Shown here: positions 36,119 through 44,395 of the stretch, piece by piece
Position numbering within the stretch: position 1 is the stretch's first letter
Layout: every line of letters begins with the position of its first letter
NCBI GenBank assembly: GCA_966250335.1
Contig: CBINGZ010000003.1
Span: 147,417-211,416 of the forward strand
Direction: 5' to 3'
DNA: 64,000 nt
DNA from: OLB7 sp966250335
GTDB taxonomy: Bacteria; Bacteroidota; Ignavibacteria; OLB7
Notes under the pieces: model-generated
Told to the model about the DNA's origin: nothing
Databases searched by the model: none
What the model saw: only the letters and a program-made list of their open reading frames with translations
Position numbers and translations under genes: made by a program

Positions 36119-36523
36119 ATGGACGCGGAACCAATCCTCTGCCCGAGTTCGACCTGTCAGGATGGAGCAATTCTCCTCGGCATCGTTCTGCCGACCGGCC
36201 AGGTCGCGTTCTCCGGCAGCAGAATCATCGTGGATCAGGAGTTCGTCCGCATCGCACATGAGGGACGAACTCCTGAAAAACGCTTCAGGTTCGCCGGAAC
36301 CTGCGCGAAATCGGGCTGCGGACAATGGACCGGAAGCCGCTGCGGAGTGATCGACACCGTCATGGAAACGATCGAGGGGGACGCGGAATCGCTCCTCCCG
36401 GAATGCTCTATCCGCCCTCAATGCCGGTGGTTCCTTCAATCGGGGCCGGCGGCATGTGTCGTCTGCCCGGAGGTGATCACCGATCTTCGAGTCGATGCGG
36501 TTGAGATTGACGGCCCGAGTTAA
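36119..36523 (+). CDS. Cys-rich protein, possible metal or Fe-S cluster binder
   Basis: 134 residues. Nine cysteines: C8, C13, C62, C67, C75, C96, C102, C113, C116. The latter half contains TCAKSGCGQWTGSRCGVID (C-x4-C-x7-C) and CSIRPQCRWFLQSGPAACVV followed by CP (C-x5-C-x10-C-x2-C). I remember similar CxIRPxCRWF-x-C-xxC motifs in uncharacterised actinobacterial and bacteroidotal proteins, with no known role. The spacing suggests an iron-sulfur or zinc site, probably cytoplasmic because there is no signal peptide. It follows the 79-residue gene by 12 bp and ends the accessory island. Confidence 0.65.
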   Translation: MDAEPILCPSSTCQDGAILLGIVLPTGQVAFSGSRIIVDQEFVRIAHEGRTPEKRFRFAGTCAKSGCGQWTGSRCGVIDTVMETIEGDAESLLPECSIRPQCRWFLQSGPAACVVCPEVITDLRVDAVEIDGPS

Positions 36524-36943
36524 TTGATTGTGTCGTATCGGATTCGATGAATATGCGGGCCGCTTCTTCTCCGGTCCCGCATTGTTGTGTTGATTCCTGT
36601 CCATTTCCGAACCTGCTTTTCCCGGGATTCTCCGGACACCTCCTTGCCTTCCATACTTCTATCCTAGTGTTGCCTGCACCGATATCTCCGAAGCAGGCCA
36701 TGATATCCGATCTCCTCATGCCGGCCCGGTGTTTCAGCCTGCAATAATCCGGAAGGTGCCGGCGCCTCGGCTGGTAATAATCGAGCAATCGCAACCGTGG
36801 TTTTCGCCGTGGTTGTGAGATACGTTCGCACCCGAATTTCAGCGCGAGATCGGCCTGATCCCCGCGTTTTCCGATCTATCAGTCGATGTGTGTTACGATC
36901 GACCTGTGAGCAGCAGTCTCCCCGATTCTTCCTAAGTTCCCCC
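36524..36943. other. Intergenic stretch between island and methyltransferase gene
   Basis: About 420 bases with no convincing gene; the 66-codon frame at 36547-36747 has no features. It presumably contains the terminator of the Cys-rich pair and the methyltransferase promoter. Confidence 0.4.
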
Positions 36944-37732
36944 ATGCAGACACCCGCACCTCTCTACGATACTATCGGAACCGGCTACGACATCACCCGC
37001 CGCGCGGACCCCTTCATCGTCTCCGAGCTTGCCCGCGAGCTTTGTCCGGGGGAGGGGGATTACCTCGATCTTGCCTGCGGAACCGGGAACTACACCGTTG
37101 CCCTCGCCTCGCTTGGAGGCCGCTGGTCCGGGGTGGATCAGTCGGGGACGATGATCGATGCCGCCTCCGCCAAATCGACGGCGATCCGGTGGGAGGTGGG
37201 GAGCGTCGACCGCCTGCCGTTCGAGGATGGGACCTTCACCGGCGCGACCTGCATTCTTGCGATCCATCATTTCCCCTCGCTCGATGATGCCTTCGCGGAG
37301 ACCGCTCGTGTGCTGCGGAGCGGCCGGTTCGTCATCTTTACATCGCTGCCGGAGCAGACGGGGAGCTACTGGCTGGCCCGGTACTTCCCGCGGGCGATCG
37401 CCGCGTCGTGCGCGCAGCTCCCTTCTCTGGAAACGGTGACCTCGGCGCTCCGGAAGGCGTCGCTGGAGACCGTGGCGGTCGTCCCCTACGATGTCCGGCC
37501 GGATCTGCGCGACTTCTTCCTCTACAGCGGAAAACATAGGCCCGAGATCTACCTGGACCCGCTCGTGCGGCGCGGCATCTCCACCTTCGCCTCGCTCGCC
37601 GACCCTGCGGAGATCGAGGAAGGCTGCGCGCGACTCCGGGAGGATATCGAGAGCGGAAGGATTGAAAGCGTCGTCAGGGAATATCGCGGCGATGCGGGGG
37701 ACTACTGTTTTGTCGTGGCTGAGAAGGGGTGA
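36944..37732 (+). CDS. Class I SAM-dependent methyltransferase
   Basis: 262 residues from ATG 36944. Motif I is YLDLACGTGNYTVALASLGG, the post-I acid motif is WSGVDQSGTMIDAA, motif II-like VDRLPFEDGTFTGATCILAI, and AIHHFPSLDDAFAETARVLR gives the helix after the active site: a typical methyltransf_11/25 Rossmann fold. The C-terminal 100 residues (RPDLRDFFLYSGKHRPEIYL) are specific to a subgroup whose substrate I do not know. It lacks a signal peptide and is cytoplasmic. Confidence 0.88.
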   Translation: MQTPAPLYDTIGTGYDITRRADPFIVSELARELCPGEGDYLDLACGTGNYTVALASLGGRWSGVDQSGTMIDAASAKSTAIRWEVGSVDRLPFEDGTFTGATCILAIHHFPSLDDAFAETARVLRSGRFVIFTSLPEQTGSYWLARYFPRAIAASCAQLPSLETVTSALRKASLETVAVVPYDVRPDLRDFFLYSGKHRPEIYLDPLVRRGISTFASLADPAEIEEGCARLREDIESGRIESVVREYRGDAGDYCFVVAEKG

Positions 37733-38040
37733 GAGGGGCGCCCCCTTCCTCGAACCTGCGGAGTCTCTTCCTGGGGCTGTGATTTCAATCATGCTTTGAT
37801 ATTCTTCCTCCGTTTCCGTAACCTTGCGCCACGAGGTATGGTCAACGGTCGGACGTGGTTACGAAGTCCGTATGCGCTTGCCTGCTTCGTCGTTTCCACC
37901 CCGTATCGCCCGACCTTCTTTCCTGATGTGAACCTGTCGCGGGCCTTCTCGTTCCGTCGTGTCGGCGGGTGATGACGGCCTGTCGCATTCCGAAGTTCCG
38001 AGGTCGCCGCGGGTACCGTGTGCCGGAGTTATCCCTTCCC
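37733..38040. other. Intergenic stretch before the histidine kinase gene
   Basis: No gene is seen. It must hold the promoter of the kinase/regulator operon. I looked for CCGCTCA repeats like those upstream of the secreted pair and found none, so autoregulation through that motif is not supported. Confidence 0.4.
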
Positions 38041-41000
38041 ATGATCGCTCGTCGGATCGATATCGTTCTGGTCGCCCTGGGCGCTTTCTGCGCGGCCGCC
38101 GGTCTGCCGGTCGCGGGGATGGCGCAGAGGTTCAGGGTCGAACGGATCACGCCGGAACAGGGGCTCTCGCAGAGCTTCGTTCACTGCGTCATGCAGGACA
38201 GCCGCGGCTTCATGTGGTTCGGGACAAGGGACGGACTGAACAAGTACGACGGCTATAAATTTATCGTTCACCGACCCAGACCGTTCGATTCCTCCTCCCT
38301 TTCCGTGAACGTCATTACATCGATCGCCGAGGATTCCTCGGGGGCGATCTGGGCGGGGACCTATTTCCACGGCCTCAACAGGCTGGAGCGGTCGACCGGA
38401 AAGGTGCGTCGGTACGGACATCGGCCGCGGGACCCGCACAGCCTGAGCGGCAACACGATCGGCTGCATCCTCGTGGACAGGAAGGGGGATCTCTGGGTGG
38501 GAACGCCGCAGGGATTGAATCTCTACAGGAAGGAATCGGACGACTTCACGCGATTCTCTTCCATTGCATCGGATCCCTCCACGCTCGCCCACGACTCCGT
38601 TGAATTCATCGAAGAGGATCCCTCCGGCGCTCTCTGGATCGGAGGCGGAGACATCTATATCAGCCGCTTCGATCGGACGACACGGCGGTTCACCCGCTTC
38701 ACGGTCGTGCGCGCGGGAAACCATCCGGCGGGAACACGCTTCATCGGCGATGATCCCGTCGTCTTCCGGGCCTCCTGTTCGCTGGCGACGGTTCGGAGCT
38801 ATATCCTGCGGTCCGATATAAGAATATCGGATAATCTCTTCCCCGTGGAGGATATGCTGAAACGGCAGGGGAGGCAGGCGGAGTATCTGAGGATCGAACC
38901 GGGAGCGGAAGTGTGGCTCAGAGGCTCCCCGTTCAATCCGGGCTACAGCGGACTCTATTTCATCCCTCTCCCTCTCAGGGGGGCGGCCGTATCGCTTCCC
39001 GAGCCGATCATCAGAGGGAACATCACCTCACTCTATCGCGATCGGTCGGGGATCTACTGGGTGGGGACCGAGGACGGCATCTTCAGGCTGATGCCGATCG
39101 CCAGAACGATCGTCACCTATCGCCATTATCCCTCCGATCCCGGCAGCCTCAGCCATTCCCGCATCCGCTCCGTCCACGAGGACCGGGGGGGACGGCTCTG
39201 GGTCGGCACCGACGAGGGGATGAACAGGCTCGACGAACGGAGCGGAGGGTGGATACGATACTATACGGACACGGTCGTTTCCGAGGGTCCGGCCGGAAAC
39301 GTCGTCAATGTGATCTACGAGGAGCGTGACGGCACGCTCCTTGCAGGCACCAACGACGGCATCAGAAGATACGACCCGGCGCACGATCGCTTCCTTCCAT
39401 ACGTCGGCGTCGGGAACGGAGCGGGGGGGAGGACCCTCGCCGTCTGGTCGATGTATCGCGATAGAAATGGACTCCTCTGGGCCGGGACCAAGAACGAGGG
39501 GATCCTCCTCTTCGGTCCGGAGGGAAAAATCATACGGAGATATCGTTCGACGCCGGGAGATACGAACGGCATCGCCGACAACCGCGTCTGGTGCATGGGG
39601 GAGGACCGTTCCGGCTCCCTCTGGATCGGTACCAACGACGGGCTCCACCGCTGGTCCCCCGCCTCCGGCCGGTTCATCGCCTATCGTCACGATCCCGGCC
39701 GTCCACGGGGGATCTGCGGCAACAATATCTGGTCGCTCAACTTCGATTCGGACTCGAACCTCTGGGTCGGGGCCTACGGCGGCGGGCTCAGCCGCTATCA
39801 TCCGGAGACCGACGACTTCACCTCGGTCACCACCAATGAGGGATTGCCGAGCGATGCCGTCTTCGGCGCATTGAGCGACCGCCGGGGGCGGCTCTGGGTC
39901 AGCACCAGCAACGGACTGGCTCTCTACTCCCCCGCCGAGCGGAGGGTCCTGCGCACATACGGCGCCGCGGACGGACTGCAGGGGAACGAGTTCTCCTTCA
40001 AGGCATTCCACAAGACATCGGACGGCGAGATGTTCTTCGGCGGACTGAACGGTCTCAGCAGGTTCCGGCCGGAGGATATCCGCGACAACACCAACATTCC
40101 CAGGCTGGCGATCACCTCCTTCCGGGTCTTCGACAGCGTGGTCGCGGGTGAACTCTTCGACGGCGCGGCGATCGAGGTCGACTACTCGCGCAACTTCGTC
40201 TCGTTCGAGTTCGCCGCGCTCGACTATACAAATCCCGCGCAGAACCGTTACTCCTACATGCTGGAGGGGGTCGATCCCACCTGGGTGGAATGTGGCTCAA
40301 GACGATACGTCAGCTACAGTGATCTCGACCCCGGCGAATACGTTCTGCACGTCCGGGGTTCGAACAACGACGGGGCCTGGAACAGAGCCGGGGTGAGCAT
40401 ATCGCTCCGCGTCCTTCCTCCCTTCTGGATGACGATATGGTTCAGGATCATCGTCGGCGCCGCGCTGACGCTGGCCGTCGTGCTGATACTTCACTACCGC
40501 GTGGCGGCGGTGCGGCGGCGCGAGAAGCTGCGCAGGCAGATCCTGGAGTCGCAGTTGCAGGCGTTGCAGGCGCAGATGAACCCTCATTTCATCTTCAACG
40601 CGCTCAACTCCATTCACCAGCTGATTCTCGACCGGAGCGACGACGACGCGGCGGAATATCTGGCGAAGTTCGCGCATCTGGTACGGATTGTGCTGGACCA
40701 TTCCTGTCGCCGGACGATCACGGTGGCCGAAGAGGTCGAGTATCTTACGATCTATCTGGAACTGGAGTCGCTCAGGTTCGACGGCAGGCTGGACTACTCG
40801 ATCGATATCGATGCTCCCGGCGCGATGTTCTCCATCCGGATCCCTCCGATGCTGGTACAGCCCTACGTGGAGAACGCCATCCGCCACGGCCTGCTTCCCA
40901 GGCCCGAAGGGGGAAAGGTCACCGTCGCCATCCGTGAGCGGGAGGGATATATCGTCTGCACCGTCGAGGACGACGGCATTGGAAGAGTGAAATCCCATGA

Positions 41001-41256
41001 GCTGAAGCCCGGCGGCGGCGCGACCCATCGATCGATGGGAATGATGCTGACGGGGCGACGCCTGGAGATCTACAACGCGGTCCGGAAGAGGGAGATCAAC
41101 GTTGAGATCACCGATCTGTACGCCGACGACGGAACCCCGCGGGGGACCCGGGTGGAGATGCATGTCCCGATAGATGGTCGGGGCGGAGAGTCACGTATGA
41201 ACGATTCCGATGAAAGGAGGGTGGGATATTATGATTCGCTCGATTATCGTCGATGA
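38041..41256 (+). CDS. Hybrid-type sensor: Reg_prop propeller, Y_Y_Y domain and LytS-type histidine kinase
   Basis: 1071 residues from ATG 38041. A signal-like hydrophobic stretch (IVLVALGAFCAAAGLPVAG) is followed by periplasmic Reg_prop repeats to about residue 690 (FMWFGTRDGLNKYDGY, IWAGTYFHGLNRLE, LWVGTPQGLNLYRK), a Y_Y_Y domain (about 700-790; YSYMLEGVDPTWVE), one transmembrane helix (about 800-822; FRIIVGAALTLAVVLILHY), and a His_kinase (PF06580) domain with phospho-acceptor His849 in QMNPHFIFNALNSI and an N box at QPYVENAIRHG (about 940). It senses an extracytoplasmic signal and phosphorylates the LytTR regulator downstream, whose ATG lies 26 bp inside this gene. Confidence 0.92.
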   Translation: MIARRIDIVLVALGAFCAAAGLPVAGMAQRFRVERITPEQGLSQSFVHCVMQDSRGFMWFGTRDGLNKYDGYKFIVHRPRPFDSSSLSVNVITSIAEDSSGAIWAGTYFHGLNRLERSTGKVRRYGHRPRDPHSLSGNTIGCILVDRKGDLWVGTPQGLNLYRKESDDFTRFSSIASDPSTLAHDSVEFIEEDPSGALWIGGGDIYISRFDRTTRRFTRFTVVRAGNHPAGTRFIGDDPVVFRASCSLATVRSYILRSDIRISDNLFPVEDMLKRQGRQAEYLRIEPGAEVWLRGSPFNPGYSGLYFIPLPLRGAAVSLPEPIIRGNITSLYRDRSGIYWVGTEDGIFRLMPIARTIVTYRHYPSDPGSLSHSRIRSVHEDRGGRLWVGTDEGMNRLDERSGGWIRYYTDTVVSEGPAGNVVNVIYEERDGTLLAGTNDGIRRYDPAHDRFLPYVGVGNGAGGRTLAVWSMYRDRNGLLWAGTKNEGILLFGPEGKIIRRYRSTPGDTNGIADNRVWCMGEDRSGSLWIGTNDGLHRWSPASGRFIAYRHDPGRPRGICGNNIWSLNFDSDSNLWVGAYGGGLSRYHPETDDFTSVTTNEGLPSDAVFGALSDRRGRLWVSTSNGLALYSPAERRVLRTYGAADGLQGNEFSFKAFHKTSDGEMFFGGLNGLSRFRPEDIRDNTNIPRLAITSFRVFDSVVAGELFDGAAIEVDYSRNFVSFEFAALDYTNPAQNRYSYMLEGVDPTWVECGSRRYVSYSDLDPGEYVLHVRGSNNDGAWNRAGVSISLRVLPPFWMTIWFRIIVGAALTLAVVLILHYRVAAVRRREKLRRQILESQLQALQAQMNPHFIFNALNSIHQLILDRSDDDAAEYLAKFAHLVRIVLDHSCRRTITVAEEVEYLTIYLELESLRFDGRLDYSIDIDAPGAMFSIRIPPMLVQPYVENAIRHGLLPRPEGGKVTVAIREREGYIVCTVEDDGIGRVKSHELKPGGGATHRSMGMMLTGRRLEIYNAVRKREINVEITDLYADDGTPRGTRVEMHVPIDGRGGESRMNDSDERRVGYYDSLDYRR

Positions 41257-41965
41257 CGAGCGCCGGGGACGCCGGGCGCTCTCGCTGATGCTTTCCCGTC
41301 ACTGCCCCAACGTGCGGGTGGTGGCCGAGGCGGACTCCGCCGTGACGGCCGCCGAGGAGATAGGGCGACACGCTCCCGATCTGGTTTTCCTCGATGTGGA
41401 GATGCCGGGCGGGGGAGGCTTCGAACTGCTTGAATCGTTCGATACGATAGATTTCGACGTGATCTTCGTGACCGCCTACGACAGCTACGCGATCAGGGCG
41501 ATCAGGTGCTCGGCGCTCGACTATCTGCTGAAGCCGACCAAGGCCGCCGAGCTGAGGGTCGCCGTTGCCCGCTCCGCCGAGCGGAGGGGACGGGCGCTCG
41601 GGACGCATCCCCGCGTCCCAGTCTCCCGGCCGATGGGGTCGGAAAAAATCGCGCTCCCCACCTCCAACGGCTTCGTCTTCGTGGCCGCCCAGACGATCAT
41701 CAGGTGCGAGGCGCGGAGCAACTACACGATGTTCTATTTCGACAGCGGCGGCACCCTCCTCGTCTCCAGAACGCTCGGTGAATTCGAGGAGCTGCTTCCG
41801 GAGGAGTGCTTCTGCCGCGTCCACAACTCGCACATCATCAACGCACGACACGTGGAACGATATATCAAGGGGAAGACCGGGATCGTCGTGATGTCCGACG
41901 GCTCGCAGGTCGATGTCTCCCCCCGCAGGAAGGACGCGTTCATGGAGTGCTTCCCAAGGCGATAG
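41231..41965 (+). CDS. LytTR-family response regulator
   Basis: 244 residues from ATG 41231, with GGAGGG upstream and overlapping the kinase gene by 26 bp, so translational coupling is likely. The receiver domain (1-120) has DDE at residues 8-10, phosphorylation site Asp55 (LVFLDVEMPG) and Lys101 (LDYLLKP). A LytTR DNA-binding domain follows (about 140-244; ARSNYTMFYF, CFCRVHNSHIINARHVERYI). LytTR proteins bind pairs of direct repeats one to two helical turns apart. Such repeats lie 64-113 bp downstream of this gene in front of the next gene, and again before its tandem copy. Confidence 0.93.
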   Translation: MIRSIIVDDERRGRRALSLMLSRHCPNVRVVAEADSAVTAAEEIGRHAPDLVFLDVEMPGGGGFELLESFDTIDFDVIFVTAYDSYAIRAIRCSALDYLLKPTKAAELRVAVARSAERRGRALGTHPRVPVSRPMGSEKIALPTSNGFVFVAAQTIIRCEARSNYTMFYFDSGGTLLVSRTLGEFEELLPEECFCRVHNSHIINARHVERYIKGKTGIVVMSDGSQVDVSPRRKDAFMECFPRR

Positions 41966-41992
41966 AGCGTCCGGTTTTCTATCGTGATCATA

Positions 41993-42020
41993 TCGGCCCC
42001 GGTATATTCGACGGGGCCGA
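41993..42020 (+). terminator. GC-rich hairpin after the regulator gene
   Basis: TCGGCCCCG (41993-42001) pairs with CGGGGCCGA (42012-42020). No T run. It is well placed to insulate the operon from the regulated promoter that follows. Confidence 0.55.
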
Positions 42021-42028
42021 CGGTCCTA

Positions 42029-42078
42029 TCTGCGCAATCAATATCGTCATCCGCTCAATCGCTTTACCGCTTCGCTCA
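42029..42078 (+). promoter_or_regulatory. Triple LytTR-type direct repeat upstream of secreted protein 1
   Basis: Three 8-bp units at an exact 21-bp period: TCTGCGCA (42029-42036), TCCGCTCA (42050-42057), TTCGCTCA (42071-42078), each separated by 13 bases. As I recall, the E. coli LytTR regulator BtsR/YehT binds ACC[G/A]CT[C/T]A repeats with a 13-bp linker, so motif and spacing both agree. A Bacteroidota-like -7 box, TACGTTCG, lies at 42109-42116, 38 bp after the start of the third unit, suggesting activation of the gene at 42265 by the regulator at 41231. Confidence 0.7.
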
Positions 42079-42264
42079 ATGGTGATGGCTATTCCGGACG
42101 CCGCACGCTACGTTCGAATCATATCGTGAACGTATCGCGGATCAACCTATAACGATCTACCGATCGGCGCTGTAGGCGCCTGTTCCCTGTGTCCGGTGAT
42201 CTTACCGCTATCCGTGCTGCGCTCACCCCACGTTCATCAACCTACTATTCAGGAGAACGTTACC

Positions 42265-44223
42265 ATGATCAAGTCGAGTGTGCGTTTGCGAACGCTTTCG
42301 GCTCTGCTGCTGTCGACAGTCGTTGCGCTGATCGGCTCGCAGAGGGCGGCGGGACAGCTCGCGGTGGAATACGACTACGGTTCCGCGGACTGCGCCGAAT
42401 CGGGGTTCAACGGAGTGGAACCGGTGCTGGTGGCTGAAGGAGATTGTGCGGGAGGCGGCTTTATCGCTGTGGGATATACGAAACAGACCGGGAGTCCCAG
42501 CGGCCCATGCGGTCCCAGCGACGTCTATCTGGTGCGGACGAACGCGGCCGGCGCCCGAGTATGGGAGCGCCGCTACGAGATCGTGACATCGGATCAGGAG
42601 AACGACGACGATATCGGGTACAGCGTCAAGGCTCTGGCGGACGGGTTCATTATCGTGGGAACGACCAAGGAGATGAACAATGTGAACAACGATGTCTTCC
42701 TCCTGAAGGTCGACTGCCAGGGGAACGTCATGTGGGGGTATGTCTACGGCAATCAGAACGCCGAGGATGAAGCGCGCGAGGTTATCGTGTCGGGATATGC
42801 AGGACAGACGCCGGGTTCGGCCGTCGGAGATTTCGTGGTCTGCGGATGGACGGAGGATCCTCAGTCATGTGCGGGCGCGCCGTTCGTTCACTTTCCCGAC
42901 GTGATCTTCCCGAACGCGCCTCCCCCGAACAGAAGCTGGGATCCGTTCCTGCTGAGAGCCTCGGCGCCGGGGATGGGAATACCGGTATGGCATAATGTCT
43001 ACAGACGCTGTCAGCCCGGTACCTTCGGCTGCAACGAGTTCTTCATGTCGTTGATCGAGGCCAAGCAGAACGTGACGGGAGGGAACGCCGGGGATATCGT
43101 CGCGGTCGGCGGCACCTGGGCCTATACGCAGAATCAGGCGGCTCTGGCGATGCGGGTCAACGTCGACGGAGGGGTCATCGCCAATAATACCGCCATCTAT
43201 GGAGGCGTCAACGAGAACGCCGTGTTCACCAGCGTCATGGAGATGACCGGAGACGCCGAGGCCGGTAACCTTCTCTTCGCGGGTGCGGCGGATTTCAATT
43301 CGGGCGTGGCTAACATTCACGACATCTATGTCGTGAAGTCGGCGGCGAGTCCCTGCGTCCGGCTCGCCGAAAGGTCGATCGGCGATCTGAACGGAGGGGC
43401 CTGGAGTCAGGATATTGCCTTCGATATCATCGAACGCAAGGCTGCGTTCTCGGCGGGGGGGATCGGCAATCATCTCGATCTGTTCCTGACGGGGAAGACG
43501 AACAACGGCCAGATGGGGACCGACGCGTTCCTCCTCCATCTCAACAGGGCGACGCTGGTTCCCCTGGCTCCCATCGGATACACGTTCGGCGACAACAACG
43601 GGCTCAACGACATCGGGTACTCGCTGATCGACGACGGACAGCGGCCCAATCCTCTTTCACCGCTCACCGGCGGGTTCGCCATCTGCGGTCTCAACACGCA
43701 GGCTCCGTTGCTTGCTCCCCTCGATCTCGACCTTTATTTCATCAAGACGAGTCGCTTCGGTACCACGGCATGTTCGCGGGTGTGGGAGCCGGCCAATGTC
43801 AATGAGTTCTGGTACCAGAGCTGCCAGACACCGTGTGCGATTCCCGTGGTGCAGTTCTATCCGTCGGTCCCGATCAAGGCCGATGTGGACTGGGATCACG
43901 TATACTGCGCCAGCACCAACTTCCCGCGCATCGCCGTGACCGGCGAGCCGGAGGAAGCCGCCCAGGCCGCCGCCGGAGCGCGCACGATACCGAACCCGGT
44001 CGTGAGCGGCAGGGAGTTCAACATCGAGTTCATGGCGATGGGGGATGGAGATGTAGAGATCTCCGTCACCGATATGATCGGGCGGAACGTTCTGCGGATG
44101 ACGACGCAGTACAGCGAGCGCTCGGTCACGATCTTGACCGAAGGATGGCCCGCCGGCACCTACCTGGTACGGCTTGAAGGAGACGGCATGAAGGAGACGA
44201 TACGCGTGGTGGTTGTGGAGTAG
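42265..44223 (+). CDS. Secreted T9SS-type protein, copy 1 of a tandem pair
   Basis: 652 residues. ATG 42265 follows CAGGAGAACGTTACC. Signal peptide ends near ALIGSQRAAGQ (about residue 31). The mature N-terminus VEYDYGSADCAESGFNGVEP is shared with copy 2. The body has repeated propeller-like strands (GGGFIAVGYTKQTG, ADGFIIVGTTKEM, GDFVVCGWTEDP, GDIVAVGGTWAYTQN, LDLFLTGKTNNGQMGTDAFL, GGFAICGLNTQ) and many cysteines. The C-terminus (PNPVVSGREFNIEFMAMGDG, WPAGTYLVRLEGDGMKET) is a T9SS type A sorting domain. Function unknown; presumably the output of the two-component system in front of it. Confidence 0.85.
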   Translation: MIKSSVRLRTLSALLLSTVVALIGSQRAAGQLAVEYDYGSADCAESGFNGVEPVLVAEGDCAGGGFIAVGYTKQTGSPSGPCGPSDVYLVRTNAAGARVWERRYEIVTSDQENDDDIGYSVKALADGFIIVGTTKEMNNVNNDVFLLKVDCQGNVMWGYVYGNQNAEDEAREVIVSGYAGQTPGSAVGDFVVCGWTEDPQSCAGAPFVHFPDVIFPNAPPPNRSWDPFLLRASAPGMGIPVWHNVYRRCQPGTFGCNEFFMSLIEAKQNVTGGNAGDIVAVGGTWAYTQNQAALAMRVNVDGGVIANNTAIYGGVNENAVFTSVMEMTGDAEAGNLLFAGAADFNSGVANIHDIYVVKSAASPCVRLAERSIGDLNGGAWSQDIAFDIIERKAAFSAGGIGNHLDLFLTGKTNNGQMGTDAFLLHLNRATLVPLAPIGYTFGDNNGLNDIGYSLIDDGQRPNPLSPLTGGFAICGLNTQAPLLAPLDLDLYFIKTSRFGTTACSRVWEPANVNEFWYQSCQTPCAIPVVQFYPSVPIKADVDWDHVYCASTNFPRIAVTGEPEEAAQAAAGARTIPNPVVSGREFNIEFMAMGDGDVEISVTDMIGRNVLRMTTQYSERSVTILTEGWPAGTYLVRLEGDGMKETIRVVVVE

Positions 44224-44309
44224 AATGGTCGCGGGGCGGTTCTTCCACAGGGGCGCTCATGGAGTGCTTCCCTAGGGAGTAGAACGCCCGACTTCCTATC
44301 GTGATCGCA

Positions 44310-44337
44310 TCGGCCCCGGCGAAGATACCGGGGCCGA
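44310..44337 (+). terminator. GC-rich hairpin after secreted protein 1
   Basis: TCGGCCCCGG (44310-44319) pairs with CCGGGGCCGA (44328-44337), the duplicate of the hairpin at 41993-42020 with one extra pair. Confidence 0.55.
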
Positions 44338-44345
44338 TGGTCCGA

Positions 44346-44395
44346 TCCGCTCAATCAAGATCCTCATCCGCTCAATCGCATTGCCGCTTTGCTCA
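44346..44395 (+). promoter_or_regulatory. Triple LytTR-type direct repeat upstream of secreted protein 2
   Basis: TCCGCTCA (44346-44353), TCCGCTCA (44367-44374) and TTTGCTCA (44388-44395), again exactly 21 bp apart with 13-bp linkers. The distance to the -7-like box and to the ATG is the same as in copy 1. The first unit matches the consensus better than in copy 1. Confidence 0.7.

Larger units (their letters stand above)
41936..42264 (+). repeat. Leader repeat copy 1 (includes the last codons of the regulator gene)
   Basis: 329 bases from within the regulator's last codons to the base before ATG 42265. It is homologous, without net gaps, to 44253-44581, which also spans 329 bases before ATG 44582. 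Shared blocks include TCATGGAGTGCTTCCC, the CTATCGTGATC segment, a GC hairpin, three CGCTCAAT-type repeats, GGCTATTCCG, GCTACGTTCGA and GTGAACGTATCGCG. Confidence 0.85.

Noticed and set aside
42029..42078. Triple 8-bp repeat considered as a short CRISPR or an iteron origin
   Set aside because: Only three 8-bp units, located between a regulator gene and a promoter-like box; there is no DnaA-box cluster or rep gene.
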